59,033 bases of DNA, taken from NCBI RefSeq assembly GCF_000337035.1, contig NZ_AOJL01000061.1, positions 6,987 to 66,019 on the forward strand. The letters are read 5' to 3'. The DNA is from Halorubrum coriense DSM 10284. Lineage in GTDB: Archaea; Halobacteriota; Halobacteria; Halobacteriales; Haloferacaceae. A model generated the notes under the pieces. The model ran no database searches and had not been told where the DNA came from. It saw only the letters and a list, made by a program, of their open reading frames with translations. Position numbers and translations under genes: made by a program. Below, one piece after another: positions 17,554-26,296 of the stretch (position 1 is the first letter of the stretch; each line of letters opens with the position of its first letter).

Positions 17554-18308
17554 TCATTCTCACCCAGATTGTGCCCAATGTCGGCATCGTAGGCCGACTC
17601 GAAGAACGCGACCTCCAGTTCGACTGTCCGCCGAAACAGCCGGTCGAGCCGTGCGCGTCGGCGATCGGATGCGGCCGCGCCCTCGCGGTCGAGTTCCTCG
17701 CGCAGCCAGTCGACGAACGCGATGAAGCCCTCGTTCGCGTGGAGATCAATCCACTCATCGAGATAGAACGGCTCGGGCGACGCGTCGGCTGTAGTCGCCC
17801 ACTCTCGGTAGATCCACTCGGCAGGCAAGAGCACCGCAAGCGTCTCGGCATAGCCGCCCTCGCGGGCCGCCCGCTCTAGGACGTCCTGAAACGCACGGGT
17901 TGTGGCCGTCGTTTCGGGGGTGACATACGTTTCCTCGGCCACGCCGAGCGCGTCGAACGACCGCTCGAAGTAGTCATTCTCCTCGGCGGTCAGCGTCTCC
18001 ATGAATGTCACGAGCTGCGACTTCGCGGCCATCGTCGGGGCCTCCCCGACCGCGTGACCGAACGTACCGACGAGCGTCTCGACGAACAAGTAATCCTGGA
18101 GGAGGTAGCGGCTGTATACGTCGTCGGCTATCGTCCCCTCGATCAGCTCTTTGATGAACCGGCCCTCGATGGCGGCCGACCACTGCGGCTCCGCGCGGGC
18201 CCGAAGCCAGTCAGTGAATCGTGCGCCCTCTACATCCCCCTCCGCCGCCGTGGCGTACGTCTCGAAGTCGACGGGGACATCCGTCCCGTCCGATCTCTGC
18301 GTCGTCAT
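17547..18308 (-). CDS. TenA family protein, TenA_E type
   Basis: 253 aa from ATG 18308, which overlaps the stop of the upstream TenA_C gene (ATGA overlap of 4 bp). TenA fold features: RYLLQDYLFVETLVG (~67-81) with the substrate-binding Asp, and LAVLLPAEWIYREW (~157-170). The catalytic Cys of classical TenA is absent; Ala163-Glu164 occupy its place, which defines the TenA_E class. That class hydrolyses amino-HMP precursors in thiamine salvage in other organisms. An N-terminal extension of ~25 residues (MTTQRSDGTDVPVDFETY) is unusual. Confidence 0.85.
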   Translation of the reverse strand: MTTQRSDGTDVPVDFETYATAAEGDVEGARFTDWLRARAEPQWSAAIEGRFIKELIEGTIADDVYSRYLLQDYLFVETLVGTFGHAVGEAPTMAAKSQLVTFMETLTAEENDYFERSFDALGVAEETYVTPETTATTRAFQDVLERAAREGGYAETLAVLLPAEWIYREWATTADASPEPFYLDEWIDLHANEGFIAFVDWLREELDREGAAASDRRRARLDRLFRRTVELEVAFFESAYDADIGHNLGENEW

Positions 18309-18970
18309 AGCGGCCACCTCTCTTCTTTCCAAGCGGCATCCCAAAACAGGTACTCGTACTGGGCTGACGTCCCAAACAGGTCGCGATAGCGATCCCGCTC
18401 GGCGTCGCTGGCTTCTGCGGCCACCTCGTTCATGAGGTCTTTACACCACGTTGTGAGTTCGGTGAACTCCTCGCCAGCGTACATTTCTATCCAGGCTGCG
18501 TACTGTTCGTGCTCCGGCACCCCACCCGCTGCGAGGCGCGTTCCAGTCTCGTTAAAGCCCCACATACAGGGCAAGAGCGCGGCAACGAGGTCACCAAATG
18601 TTCCATGGGAGGCCGTTCGGATGAGAAAGTCTGTGTACCCACGGGTCGTCGGCGAGAGATTGGTCGCCGCCAGCTCATCCTCGTCGATGCCGAACTCGGC
18701 GGCATACGATCGATGAAGGTCCATCTCCGTGTTCACAGTCGATTCGAGCAACGTCGCGAACCGGCCCATGCGTTCGAGATCTGGCGCTTTCGCAGCGCCG
18801 AGCGCGAACAGCCGGCTGTACTCGACTAGGTAGACGTAATCTTGGCGCACCCAGTGGCGGAACGGCGCTTCCTCAAGAGTACCCTCCCCGAGTCGGCGCA
18901 CCATCGGGTGATCGAAAATCGCCGACCAGTAGGTGTCAGCCTCCTCACGAAGTTCGTCGGTGAATGTCAC
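18305..18970 (-). CDS. tenA: Aminopyrimidine aminohydrolase / thiaminase II, TenA_C type
   Basis: 221 aa with a GTG start at 18970. The catalytic set of Bacillus TenA is recognisable at matching positions: Asp44 and Tyr47 (RQDYVYL), Tyr112 (GYTDF), Cys135 (LLPCMWGF) and a Glu at 206 (QYEYLFWD). The family deaminates 4-amino-5-aminomethyl-2-methylpyrimidine to HMP or cleaves thiamine, allowing salvage of degraded thiamine. First gene of an operon with TenA_E and the SSF symporter. A perfect 12-bp palindrome lies 42-53 bp upstream. Confidence 0.92.
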   Translation of the reverse strand: MTFTDELREEADTYWSAIFDHPMVRRLGEGTLEEAPFRHWVRQDYVYLVEYSRLFALGAAKAPDLERMGRFATLLESTVNTEMDLHRSYAAEFGIDEDELAATNLSPTTRGYTDFLIRTASHGTFGDLVAALLPCMWGFNETGTRLAAGGVPEHEQYAAWIEMYAGEEFTELTTWCKDLMNEVAAEASDAERDRYRDLFGTSAQYEYLFWDAAWKEERWPL

Positions 18971-19011
18971 ATCCGGACGCTAGACGGAGAACCGCAAAAG
19001 TGTTATCATCA

Positions 19012-19023
19012 GGTTGTACAACC
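19012..19023 (-). promoter_or_regulatory. Palindromic operator candidate upstream of tenA
   Basis: GGTTGTACAACC is a perfect 12-bp palindrome centred ~48 bp before the tenA GTG, just upstream of where TATA/BRE should lie. Its core TTGTACAA differs by one base from TTGTGCAA before the NRAMP-like gene. It is a candidate site for a thiamine repressor such as the archaeal ThiR; not verified. Confidence 0.45.
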
Positions 19024-19135
19024 CAGTTATATCATACGAGCCCTAGCAGCAGATACGCGACCCGTTGTGTTGACTGCCGCAGGCAGCGACTCGGGCGGCG
19101 GCGGCGCCAGCGTGTAGGCAGATCTAAGAACAATT

Positions 19136-21124
19136 TCACCCCGTCGTCTCGAAGACCGCGACATCCTCAACGGTTAGTCCGTCTTCTGCCGCTCGCGACA
19201 CCCCCGAGACGAGATCCGTCGCATCGACCGTCTCGTCGATTCCGACCGTTGCCGTTCCGGGACCGAAGTTGAGGAGGACCACGTAGCCCGCATCCCCGTC
19301 CTTGCGGCCGAAGGCAACGACATCGTCGGGATTCTCCGTCTCGTACTCGACGTCGACGAGCTCGCCCTCAACCCCGAGTACCGGGTGGTCATCGTGAAGC
19401 GCGAGTAGGTCGTCGTAGTGCGACCGGATCTCCTCACGCGCATCACCCCATGCGAGCGGGTCGCGAGTACCTCGCTGTCCCAGCTCTTGACCGCCGTACA
19501 ACATCGGGATTCCTGGAAGGGTGAACAGCGCGCCGGCGGCGGCCTTCGCAGCGTCGTCGCCGCATTCGACTACGTATCGCGTCTCGTCGTGGTTCTCCAG
19601 ATACAACATGAATGCGGCGTGATCGGGGAAGCCGGAGCGCGTACGTCCTTCGACCGCGTCGAGAAGTGACTCCGCAGGCTCGTGGCCGGAGCCGACCTGC
19701 CGGAGCATGAAGTACAGCGTGGTGTCGAAGTGGATGTCGAACATTCCCTCATGGAAGTCGGCGATGTATGGGATTGTCTCGTCTAGCAACAGAAACTCGG
19801 GGTCCTCGGATTTGAGCCGGTCTCTGAGTTCCTTCCAGAACGACTCCGGGACCGCCCACGCCATGTCACAGCGGAAGCCGTCGGCGACCTCAGCCCACGT
19901 GTCGGCCGCGTCAAGAAGGTGTCGCCGGACCTCGAGGCTGGTAAAATCGAAGTTGGCGATCAGCTCCCAGTCGAAATACGTGCCCGGTTCGCCCGACTCC
20001 TGCCACTCGTAGCGGTCGCGGTACTGCGCGTCGGGATTCTGATAGGCGTCTTGGAACCACTCGTGGTCACGTGCAGAATGGTTCAACACGAGATCAAAGA
20101 GCACCGCCATCCCGCGGTCGTGAGCCGCGTCGACAAACGCCTCGTAATCATCACGGGTACCGAGGTCGTCGGCGATAGCGAAGAAGTCGGTGATATTGTA
20201 CCCGTGGGGCTTGCCGTCGTGTTGGAGCACCGGCGTGAGCCACAGGCAATCGACGCCGAGTTCGTCGAGGTAGTTGAGCCGATTTTCGAGCGCCTCAAAG
20301 GTGGTCTCGGCTTCCTCGTCGTCGTCCGCGTAGCCGCGGACGTAGATCTCATAGAGTGTGCTGTCCGTGGCCCACCCGGGCGGCTCGTTGAGTCGGGTGA
20401 CGCCGAAGTCCGCACCGTCACCGAGCCGATCGACGCTGACCGCGTCAGCGACGCTGTAGCTCGCGCCGACGGCGACCCCGTGGATGCGCACTTGGTCGTC
20501 GATCTCGTTGAGTGGAACCCGGAGTTCGCGGTCGTCGACTGGCGCATCCTCACGGGTTACATCATCCCGGTCGTCGAGAAGGAACTCCACGTCGAGATCG
20601 ACAGCGTCAAGCGACGAGTCTGGGTGTGGCGTCGGCGTCGCCCGGACGACGGCCTCGTCACCTTCGATTTCTGCGTCGAGCCTGACACGCGGGCGTCCAT
20701 CCTCATCTTCGGTGGGTTCGGCGCGTGCTCCAGATCCGGACCCAGAAGCGAAGCCACTCTCTCCGCCGCTCTTTCGGGCTGAGCCACTCTTGCCGCTATA
20801 GCCACTCTTCCCGCTTCTCCCACTGTACCCGCTCTTGCTAGCGGCGCCGGCGGTCTCGGCTCCCTCACCGGTGGGTCTGTGATCGCCTGGGAAGACTCGG
20901 ATCGTCAGGTCGTAATTCTCGACCGGCGTATCGAGCGTCACCGTGTAGCGACCGGGGACATCCGGGACGAACTCTTCGACGGCCTCACCGCCGACGGTCG
21001 CCTCGCTTGCGCTCGGAGCCTCAGTGACCGCCCACCGGTACGTGGCCTCGGTCTCTGGGTCGCGAGGGGCTAGCTGTACCACTTCACCGACGGCAGCGAA
21101 CTGCGGCGGGCCTGGGTGATCCAT
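19136..21124 (-). CDS. GH13 alpha-amylase family glycosidase with Gly/Ser/Lys linker
   Basis: 662 aa. The N-terminal ~85 residues form an Ig/PKD-like module (ATYRWAVTEAPSASE). A low-complexity linker with SGYSGKSG-type repeats spans ~95-135. An N-domain of starch-acting type follows, then the GH13 barrel from ~250. Catalytic residues are visible: nucleophile Asp in GFRCDMAW (~420), acid/base Glu in LLLDETIPY (~446), and Asp in LENHDETR (~511), with a small C-terminal beta domain. No Sec or Tat signal is seen, so the enzyme is probably cytosolic and acts on maltodextrins or glycogen. It precedes tenA on the same strand with 166 bp between. Confidence 0.92.
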   Translation of the reverse strand: MDHPGPPQFAAVGEVVQLAPRDPETEATYRWAVTEAPSASEATVGGEAVEEFVPDVPGRYTVTLDTPVENYDLTIRVFPGDHRPTGEGAETAGAASKSGYSGRSGKSGYSGKSGSARKSGGESGFASGSGSGARAEPTEDEDGRPRVRLDAEIEGDEAVVRATPTPHPDSSLDAVDLDVEFLLDDRDDVTREDAPVDDRELRVPLNEIDDQVRIHGVAVGASYSVADAVSVDRLGDGADFGVTRLNEPPGWATDSTLYEIYVRGYADDDEEAETTFEALENRLNYLDELGVDCLWLTPVLQHDGKPHGYNITDFFAIADDLGTRDDYEAFVDAAHDRGMAVLFDLVLNHSARDHEWFQDAYQNPDAQYRDRYEWQESGEPGTYFDWELIANFDFTSLEVRRHLLDAADTWAEVADGFRCDMAWAVPESFWKELRDRLKSEDPEFLLLDETIPYIADFHEGMFDIHFDTTLYFMLRQVGSGHEPAESLLDAVEGRTRSGFPDHAAFMLYLENHDETRYVVECGDDAAKAAAGALFTLPGIPMLYGGQELGQRGTRDPLAWGDAREEIRSHYDDLLALHDDHPVLGVEGELVDVEYETENPDDVVAFGRKDGDAGYVVLLNFGPGTATVGIDETVDATDLVSGVSRAAEDGLTVEDVAVFETTG

Positions 21125-21364
21125 CCGTCACGTGTTGACTCGGCAACATTAGTTATAGGTGTTCGGAAATGATAGTAAATAGACATAATTGTTGTCTCTG
21201 ATTAACACTTGTGTCAAGAGTCATTGCTCACGTCGTTTTCGCGGGTTTCTTGGATATGGTTTCGTTCTTGATATTTGATAATATCTGTGACAACAGGGAC
21301 AAGTTTCCGGTTTTTTCCGGGGATCGGTGGCGGAAGCCGTCAACCGAGGGTGTGTTAGATCTTC

Positions 21365-21425
21365 GGCTCTGTTGAAATCCTCAGGAAATGATCCATTCTG
21401 ACCTGGATGTGGTCAGTACAGGGGA
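21365..21425 (+). repeat. Solo IS terminus, type A
   Basis: GGCTCTGTTGAAATCCTCAG followed by GAAATGATCCATTCTGACCT and GGATGTGGTCAGTACAGG. Nearly identical to the copy at 5653. It truncates the gene fragment at 21460-21636. Confidence 0.7.
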
Positions 21426-21459
21426 CTGAAGAATCACCCAACAGGGTCGCCAGCACGGA

Positions 21460-21636
21460 TCAACCGAACGTTCTCCGGTAGTGCTTTCGACCGGAGACCG
21501 GATCGTCTCCGTCGTCGTGGATGATTAGCAATTCGTCTTCAGGCCTCAACTGTGCGGCGACTTCATCACAGGTGCCGGTCCAAGAAACGGTTGGGAGGAG
21601 TACGCTTGTCGGCGTGCGTGTCTGTCTGTTCGACAT
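21460..21636 (-). pseudogene. N-terminal fragment, probably of a family 2 glycosyltransferase
   Basis: 58 codons from ATG 21636: MSNRQTRTPTSVLLPTVSWT followed by DEVAAQLRPEDELLIIHDD. The pattern (hydrophobic strand, then a polar helix, then DELL-I-D-D) fits the nucleotide-sugar-binding start of a GT2 glycosyltransferase. The reading ends in TGA at 21460 next to a solo IS end, so the rest was lost. Family call is tentative. Confidence 0.45.
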
Positions 21637-21758
21637 CCTACTCGAAACGTGAGCGCGGATATGGATTGTAGCTTCTTACGGCTTCTCTAACTGAAGCCAG
21701 ACAGAAAGCCCAGAACGGCATAACCTATATTGACGAAACAAAGAATGGGTCGCTTACG

Positions 21759-22100
21759 GTGTCCGACGTGCGAGATCCCGAAGCGCTCGCAGACCTACTC
21801 GGTGACGAGTGTGTACGCACGATTCTCATCGAGGCCAAGAAGGAGCCCTGCTCGGCCGCAGAGCTCAGCGACTGCGCCGGGGTCTCGGAGCCGACAGTCT
21901 ATCGGCGACTCGAACGGCTCCGCGAGTATGACCTGGTTGCAGAAGACATCCAGCCAGTCACCGACGGAAAGAATTACAAGCTTTATCGGACAGAACTCGA
22001 TGGAATTAAACTCGATCTCAGCGAGGACGGATTCGAGATTACGGTCTCACGTCGGGAGTGGATGGCCGACCGCTTCACACGGTTCGTAGAGGGTAGCTGA
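21759..22100 (+). CDS. Winged-helix (ArsR-like) transcriptional regulator
   Basis: 113 aa with GTG start 21759. The HTH is evident: LLGDECVRTILIEAKKEPC, SAAELSDCAGVSEPTVYRR, then LERLREYDLV, typical of haloarchaeal ArsR-like regulators. No metal-binding Cys cluster is present. The next gene starts 1 bp after the stop and encodes a small membrane protein; this pair (wHTH plus 3-4-TM protein) is common in haloarchaea. TATA-like CCTATATTG lies ~30 bp upstream. Confidence 0.85.
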   Translation: MSDVRDPEALADLLGDECVRTILIEAKKEPCSAAELSDCAGVSEPTVYRRLERLREYDLVAEDIQPVTDGKNYKLYRTELDGIKLDLSEDGFEITVSRREWMADRFTRFVEGS

Positions 22101-22101
22101 T

Positions 22102-22413
22102 ATGCTCGACATACTCCAGATCGATCTCGACACGCTACGAACCATTCGTCAGGCGAGTGAACTAGTCCCGATGATCCTCGGATTAGCGATTAGTTATCTC
22201 GCCTACACGGCATATCAGCAAAACCAAAGCCGTCCGATGTTGTACATCGCGGTCGGTTTCATGCTGGTTTTGTTCGTACAGGCTCCGCTGGCTCTGGTAC
22301 TGATTTACTTACTGGAACTTCCAACCCCGGTTCTCAACACCATTATTCAGATCCCCGAGTTCATCGGGTTGTGCCTGATTCTCTACGGGCTGTGGATGCC
22401 ACGCCGTGACTAA
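22102..22413 (+). CDS. Small membrane protein paired with wHTH regulator (DUF7521-like)
   Basis: 103 aa with three or four hydrophobic helices (VPMILGLAISYLAYTAY, LYIAVGFMLVLFVQAPLAL, FIGLCLILYGLWM). It follows the regulator by 1 bp and is co-transcribed. It resembles the uncharacterised haloarchaeal family I know as DUF7521 (number from memory). It may sense a membrane signal for the regulator; function unknown. Confidence 0.75.
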   Translation: MLDILQIDLDTLRTIRQASELVPMILGLAISYLAYTAYQQNQSRPMLYIAVGFMLVLFVQAPLALVLIYLLELPTPVLNTIIQIPEFIGLCLILYGLWMPRRD

Positions 22414-22777
22414 CACTGTCGGCCTGTCGAACCCACAACCCGGGTAGAGTCATACTGCCAGACACGAGCGTGGTAACGCGACGGCAAAAAAGCGGGTCAG
22501 ACTGTCTCTGTTCGATGGGAGACAGCAATCGATCAGTGGCCCCGGTCGTACCGTCAGTATTAGTCCTCACTGTCCAAGTCCGGACTCGTCGTCTGTGATG
22601 AGCAGTGACATCTGGGTATCACCTTCGACTGCTGGTCCGTGGATTTCGGGTCGTCGTACGCTCCGTGCGAACGAGCGCGTGTGCGAATTCCTATTTAATT
22701 GTGCCACACCGGTTAGCTTCAGCGAGTGAAGCCAGGAGAATCCGCCTTTTCAAACGCGTCCATACACCGACGTGTCG
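22414..22777. other. 364-bp intergenic region, no confident gene
   Basis: A minus-strand frame is open from ~22745 to TGA near 22573 and ends PEIHGPAVEGDTQMSLLITD followed by DESGLGQ, but it has no usable start codon. It could be the tail of a lost gene. The last 60 bp before 22778 hold the promoter of the CPBP gene. Confidence 0.3.
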
Positions 22778-23791
22778 ATGACCGAAGCAGATTCTGACAC
22801 CAACTTCGAACGAACCGGATCCCGGTCGACCGATGCCGACCGGCGAACTGATCGCGATGGAATCACAGGACAGGTCGTCTCCGTGCTGTGGAATCGAACC
22901 GAGAATCGCCCCCGTGCACTCTGGCGCGTCCTCGGAGTGTACATGGCCGCACTCGTGGGTATTTTTGTACTCCCGGCGCTGGCGCTGGCGGGCACCGAGC
23001 TCCCGCCGTCGGTGTCCTCAGTCGTGACCAACCTGATCGCTGCTCTTACTGGACTCCTCGTGGTGGTTGGCGTCGCGAAGTACGTTGACCGGCGACCGTT
23101 GACCGACTACGGACTCGCGTTCGCCCCGTCGTGGCTGAAGGACTTCGGCGCTGGCAGCGTCATCTCTCTGGCGGGGATGGCAGTGGCACTCCCCGTGAGT
23201 CTGTTCGCCGGGTGGGTGACCATCTCCGAGCTGTTCTCGGGTGGCGCTGGCGCGAACGTGCTGCCGCTCGCCGTCGCGTTCGGAGTGTTCACAATCAATT
23301 GGGCGTTTGTGGCCTTCTGGGAAGAGCTGGTCTTTCGGGGCGTCATTCTGACGAGTGCCGTCGAAGGACTCCGGAGTCGATGGCTGTCCGACCGCGGCGC
23401 AGTCGTGGCAGGAGTGGTGGCGTCCTCGTTGGTATTCACTATCGGGCACTCCCCGGGCTCAATGGGAGCGTTCGGATTTCGGATGGTGTTGGGGCTCCTC
23501 CTCGGCGCCGCGTACGTATGGACCGACTCGCTGGCACTGCCGATCGGACTCCATTTCTTGATCAACTTCGCGATGAACAACATCTACGGCCTGTCGAACG
23601 TCCGTGAGGCCCCGGAAATAGCAATGCTGATCCGGCCGGCGTTCACCGGCCCGTCACAGTTCGTACAGGTGTACGGTCTGGTCAATGGCGCAGCGGTACT
23701 CTCTGTTGCTGCGCTCACCGTCGGATACGTTATCTTCCGGAACGGCGACCTCAGGTCGCGGCTGTCGTCAACGTATTTGGGAGGTGAGTAA
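22778..23791 (+). CDS. CPBP family intramembrane glutamic protease (CAAX-like)
   Basis: 337 aa from ATG 22778, with about 8 helices. The family motifs are present in order: FWEELVFRGVIL (the EExxxR motif), FTIGHSPGSMGAF (His motif), and HFLINFAMNNIYG (second His/Asn motif). Members are membrane proteases that process prenylated proteins or peptides, or act in immunity. The charged N-terminus (MTEADSDTNFERTGSRSTD) is cytoplasmic. It is followed after 7 bp by a 66-aa two-helix protein, probably its operon partner. Confidence 0.9.
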   Translation: MTEADSDTNFERTGSRSTDADRRTDRDGITGQVVSVLWNRTENRPRALWRVLGVYMAALVGIFVLPALALAGTELPPSVSSVVTNLIAALTGLLVVVGVAKYVDRRPLTDYGLAFAPSWLKDFGAGSVISLAGMAVALPVSLFAGWVTISELFSGGAGANVLPLAVAFGVFTINWAFVAFWEELVFRGVILTSAVEGLRSRWLSDRGAVVAGVVASSLVFTIGHSPGSMGAFGFRMVLGLLLGAAYVWTDSLALPIGLHFLINFAMNNIYGLSNVREAPEIAMLIRPAFTGPSQFVQVYGLVNGAAVLSVAALTVGYVIFRNGDLRSRLSSTYLGGE

Positions 23792-23798
23792 TTTACAG

Positions 23799-23999
23799 AT
23801 GCTTGGAGGAGGACGCTCAGACCCTCCAGCGGTCAGGATTATCGGGGGTATCGTGGCGTTGGTTGCTGTTGTCGGCTACCTAGTTTTCGGATGGTCGTGG
23901 GGGTCGGGTGGCGCTGTTCCCACAGCGATTGGCACGACTGTTGCGGTCTCGATAATCGGCTGGTCATTATACAAAACCGAATCAAAGTGGGCCGAATGA
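23799..23999 (+). CDS. Small two-helix membrane protein
   Basis: 66 aa from ATG 23799, 7 bp after the CPBP stop. Two hydrophobic helices: IIGGIVALVAVVGYLVFGW and VPTAIGTTVAVSIIGWSLY, with a short charged tail. No known domain. Its tight spacing suggests co-expression with, or binding to, the protease. Confidence 0.65.
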   Translation: MLGGGRSDPPAVRIIGGIVALVAVVGYLVFGWSWGSGGAVPTAIGTTVAVSIIGWSLYKTESKWAE

Positions 24000-24224
24000 A
24001 GTAGTTCCGACCCCGCGCGCCTTGTTCGGATCTGAACAAAGGTAGTTGTTCTGTAGGATTCTAACACATCGAGAGACAGCTTTGGTAAAATCCTTAGTCG
24101 CTGATAGTTCGTTGAGGCCGTGATACATACAGAGCGCGAATGCGGCGCAAACCGAGGCCGGTCTGTGGGAGAGTGATTGCTCAGTACAGAATATGTAGGT
24201 AACGTCCTGATCGTCTATCTTTAA
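23982..24224 (-). pseudogene. Unidentified coding fragment beside the TnpB element
   Basis: An 81-codon minus-strand frame without a start codon reads IDDQDVTYIFCTEQSLSHRP, SVCAAFALCMYHGLNEL, SATKDFTKAVSRCVRIL and ends in TGA at 23982, overlapping the 3' end of the convergent gene. It begins where the IS605-type left end begins, so it looks like the downstream remnant of a gene cut by the insertion. I do not recognise the family. A second frame is also open here, which lowers confidence. Confidence 0.35.
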
Positions 24225-24356
24225 TCAGCGAGAGAATCCCGCCGTTTACGGCGGGCGTGAATCGCGCCAAAACACGACGGTACCCACGAGCGACAGCACT
24301 CTGAATACCCCACGCCTACGAATCTTTAAGATACGAGAAAACGTACCAAATATTGG

Positions 24357-24491
24357 ATGCGAGTTGACATCGCCATCGAACGTGGAAGCGACCTCCACGA
24401 ACGAGTCAAAGAATACTCTCGTGAGAACGGCTTGCGAATGGACTTCGCCTACGCCGAACTCGTCGAACAAGGACTCGGCGCTGACAAATGA
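24357..24491 (+). CDS. Small TnpB-associated protein
   Basis: 44 aa: MRVDIAIERGSDLHERVKEY, SRENGLRMDFAYAELVEQG, LGADK. Its TGA overlaps the tnpB ATG (ATGA), so translation is coupled. A beta-strand followed by two helices suggests a ribbon-helix-helix-type DNA-binding fold. Similar small ORFs precede tnpB in other haloarchaeal IS1341 elements as I recall them. It may repress tnpB or the guide RNA; inferred only. Confidence 0.6.
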   Translation: MRVDIAIERGSDLHERVKEYSRENGLRMDFAYAELVEQGLGADK

Positions 24492-25807
24492 GTGAAGAGT
24501 GTAAGACGCTCGAAGCGTATCTTGCCCCACCCACTCAGCACAAGCAACGCAAGCTCCACAGCGAACACGAGCGATACGAATCGCTCCTCCACGAGAGTTT
24601 TGAAACCCAGTGTAACACTATGAGTGCCGTCAACGAAGTCGTCAGCGATGAAGACCTCAACTGGCACTCGAAAAACGCACTCAAAAAATACGTCCCCAAC
24701 CTCTTAGACGAGGATACGTACAACGCGAAACAACTCGCAGACACTCATCCAATCCGCTACGCGAACACCGCCGCTGTCTTTGATCTTAACGAAGACCGCC
24801 ACCACCAAATCTGCTGGGAAGTCCCGCTCCCCGGTCGCGGGACGAACTTCTGGATACCGCTCCAGTTGAACCCAGAGCAAGAAGACTGGTGGCACGCACT
24901 GCTTGACGACGAAGACGACAGTGTGTGGGCGGGACAACTCCGCTTACAACGTGAGGGTAGTCGATGAGTGTTACACGTCGCGGCGAACTACGAAGTTGAA
25001 CCAAACCATTCGTGTTCGTGTGAGAGCGACAACGTGACACCAATCGGATTCGACGTGGGTGAATCCAAGCTCTTGGTGGGCTGTGCCCTCCGAGACGACA
25101 CGCCCGTCGACCCGTTATTCGTGGATGGTGGTCGCGTCCGAGACCTCCGACAAAAACAAGCATCCGCTGAAGACCGCTTGAAACCACGCTACGCGTCGAA
25201 GCTTCTCGACGACCTCGTGTGGGGGCGGTGGCAAGACGCCATCGAAGACGAAATAGAGAAAGCCTCACATAGAGCCGTCAAATACACAACCCAGTTCGAG
25301 AAGCCGGTCATCGTCCTCGAATTCCTCGAAGGTATCACAGACGAGGACATCGGGAAATACTGGAATCGACGCCTCGGCAAGTGGTTATTCTCTCGATTAC
25401 AGTCGAGAATCGAGGACAAGGCAGCGGAGCGCGGGATTCCTGTAGAATACGTGTACCCGCACTACACGTCGAAGACGTGCTACACCTGTCAGCACCTCGG
25501 ATACAGGCCGCATCAGGGTACGTTCAAGTGTACGAATGAAGCGTGTTGGGTGTCGGAGTATCAAGCGGATTTGAACGCGGCTGCGAATATAGCCAATCGG
25601 CTGAATCCGTGGGGAGAGAGCTTGCCTGTGAAATGGGTGGGCAATGACTCGCTTCGGAGTGGGGGCCAGTGGCAGGCCCACGAAGACACGTCACTGAGTG
25701 AGGGACTCTCGTCTGAGAAGCGGGCTCTTGATGACAAGGTTTCGTCTAGCTCACCAGCGGTGAGAGCGGGGGCGGAGCCAGAGACCAGTGACGCGAACAC
25801 GTCTTGA
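24488..25807 (+). pseudogene. tnpB: TnpB with a single in-frame TGA
   Basis: 439 codons in one frame from ATG 24488 to TGA 25807, broken only by TGA at 24965-24967. The intact relative at 55596 reads QNWVLHV where this copy reads SR-stop-VLHV, so TGG to TGA is the simplest change. The RuvC residues are all kept downstream: Asp in IGFDVGESKLLVG, Glu in VIVLEFLEG and Asp in QADLNAAANIANR. The zinc ribbon CYTCQHLG...CTNEACW is also kept. A C-terminal fragment could start at GTG 24968 but would lack the RNA- and DNA-binding N-terminus. Confidence 0.85.
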
Positions 25808-25882
25808 AACCTCAATCCAGCAGGTTGCTGGTATTCCACGTGGTGTGGATGCCCTGGCGTTTACGCCGGGCGAGGATGTCAC

Positions 25883-26143
25883 GTAGTCAATCATTGTCAG
25901 GAACGGCGTGCTGAATACAGGGCGCGAATGTGGCGCTCCGCGGTACAGTATCAGGAATGACGGGCTGTGGTCGGCAAGCAGGTAATCGTCGATAGATTTC
26001 GGTTCGTTGTCTGGAACGACATGGATTCTGACTGAACCGTCTGAGGCGGATAACTGCTCGGCGTATTCTTCACCCCCAGTTCTCGATCGGAATTTGGGCG
26101 TGTGGCTGTGGGCTTCGACGGCATCTCGTAACTCACTGTTCAC
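25883..26143 (-). pseudogene. Hypothetical protein truncated by the TnpB element
   Basis: 87 codons remain from ATG 26143: MNSELRDAVEAHSHTPKFRS, then DDYLLADHSPSFLILYRG, and the frame then runs into the IS right end at 25882. The C-terminal part is missing from the immediate flank or has decayed. The soluble N-terminus matches no family I know. The DNA stretch reading CATTCGCGCCCTGTAT in this gene recurs with one change at ~24130, hinting at a related fragment on the other side of the element. Confidence 0.5.
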
Positions 26144-26296
26144 TTCAACCGCCCCTCATTTCACTTCGATAGCAAACCCTTCACTAGTAAACGATCTTCA
26201 AATTGGTTGAAACCTCAGTCGCTTCTTTATTATCTCAGTATTGTTATCCAAACTTGCCACAAGTTTTATTTAATCTCACTCGTGGTTCTACTACAG

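Larger units (their letters stand above)
24215..25882 (+). mobile_element. IS1341-type element (tnpB only, inactivated)
   Basis: The left junction CTATCTTT is followed by GAGAGAATCCCGCCGTTTAC and GGCGGGCGTGAATC, a hairpin also seen at 36220 (minus) and 55070. The right end is CCCTGGCGTTTACGCCGGGC, then GAGGATGTCAC ending at 25882. No tnpA is present. In its place is a 44-aa ORF, then a tnpB with an in-frame stop. The right end interrupts the gene at 25883-26143. Confidence 0.8.
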
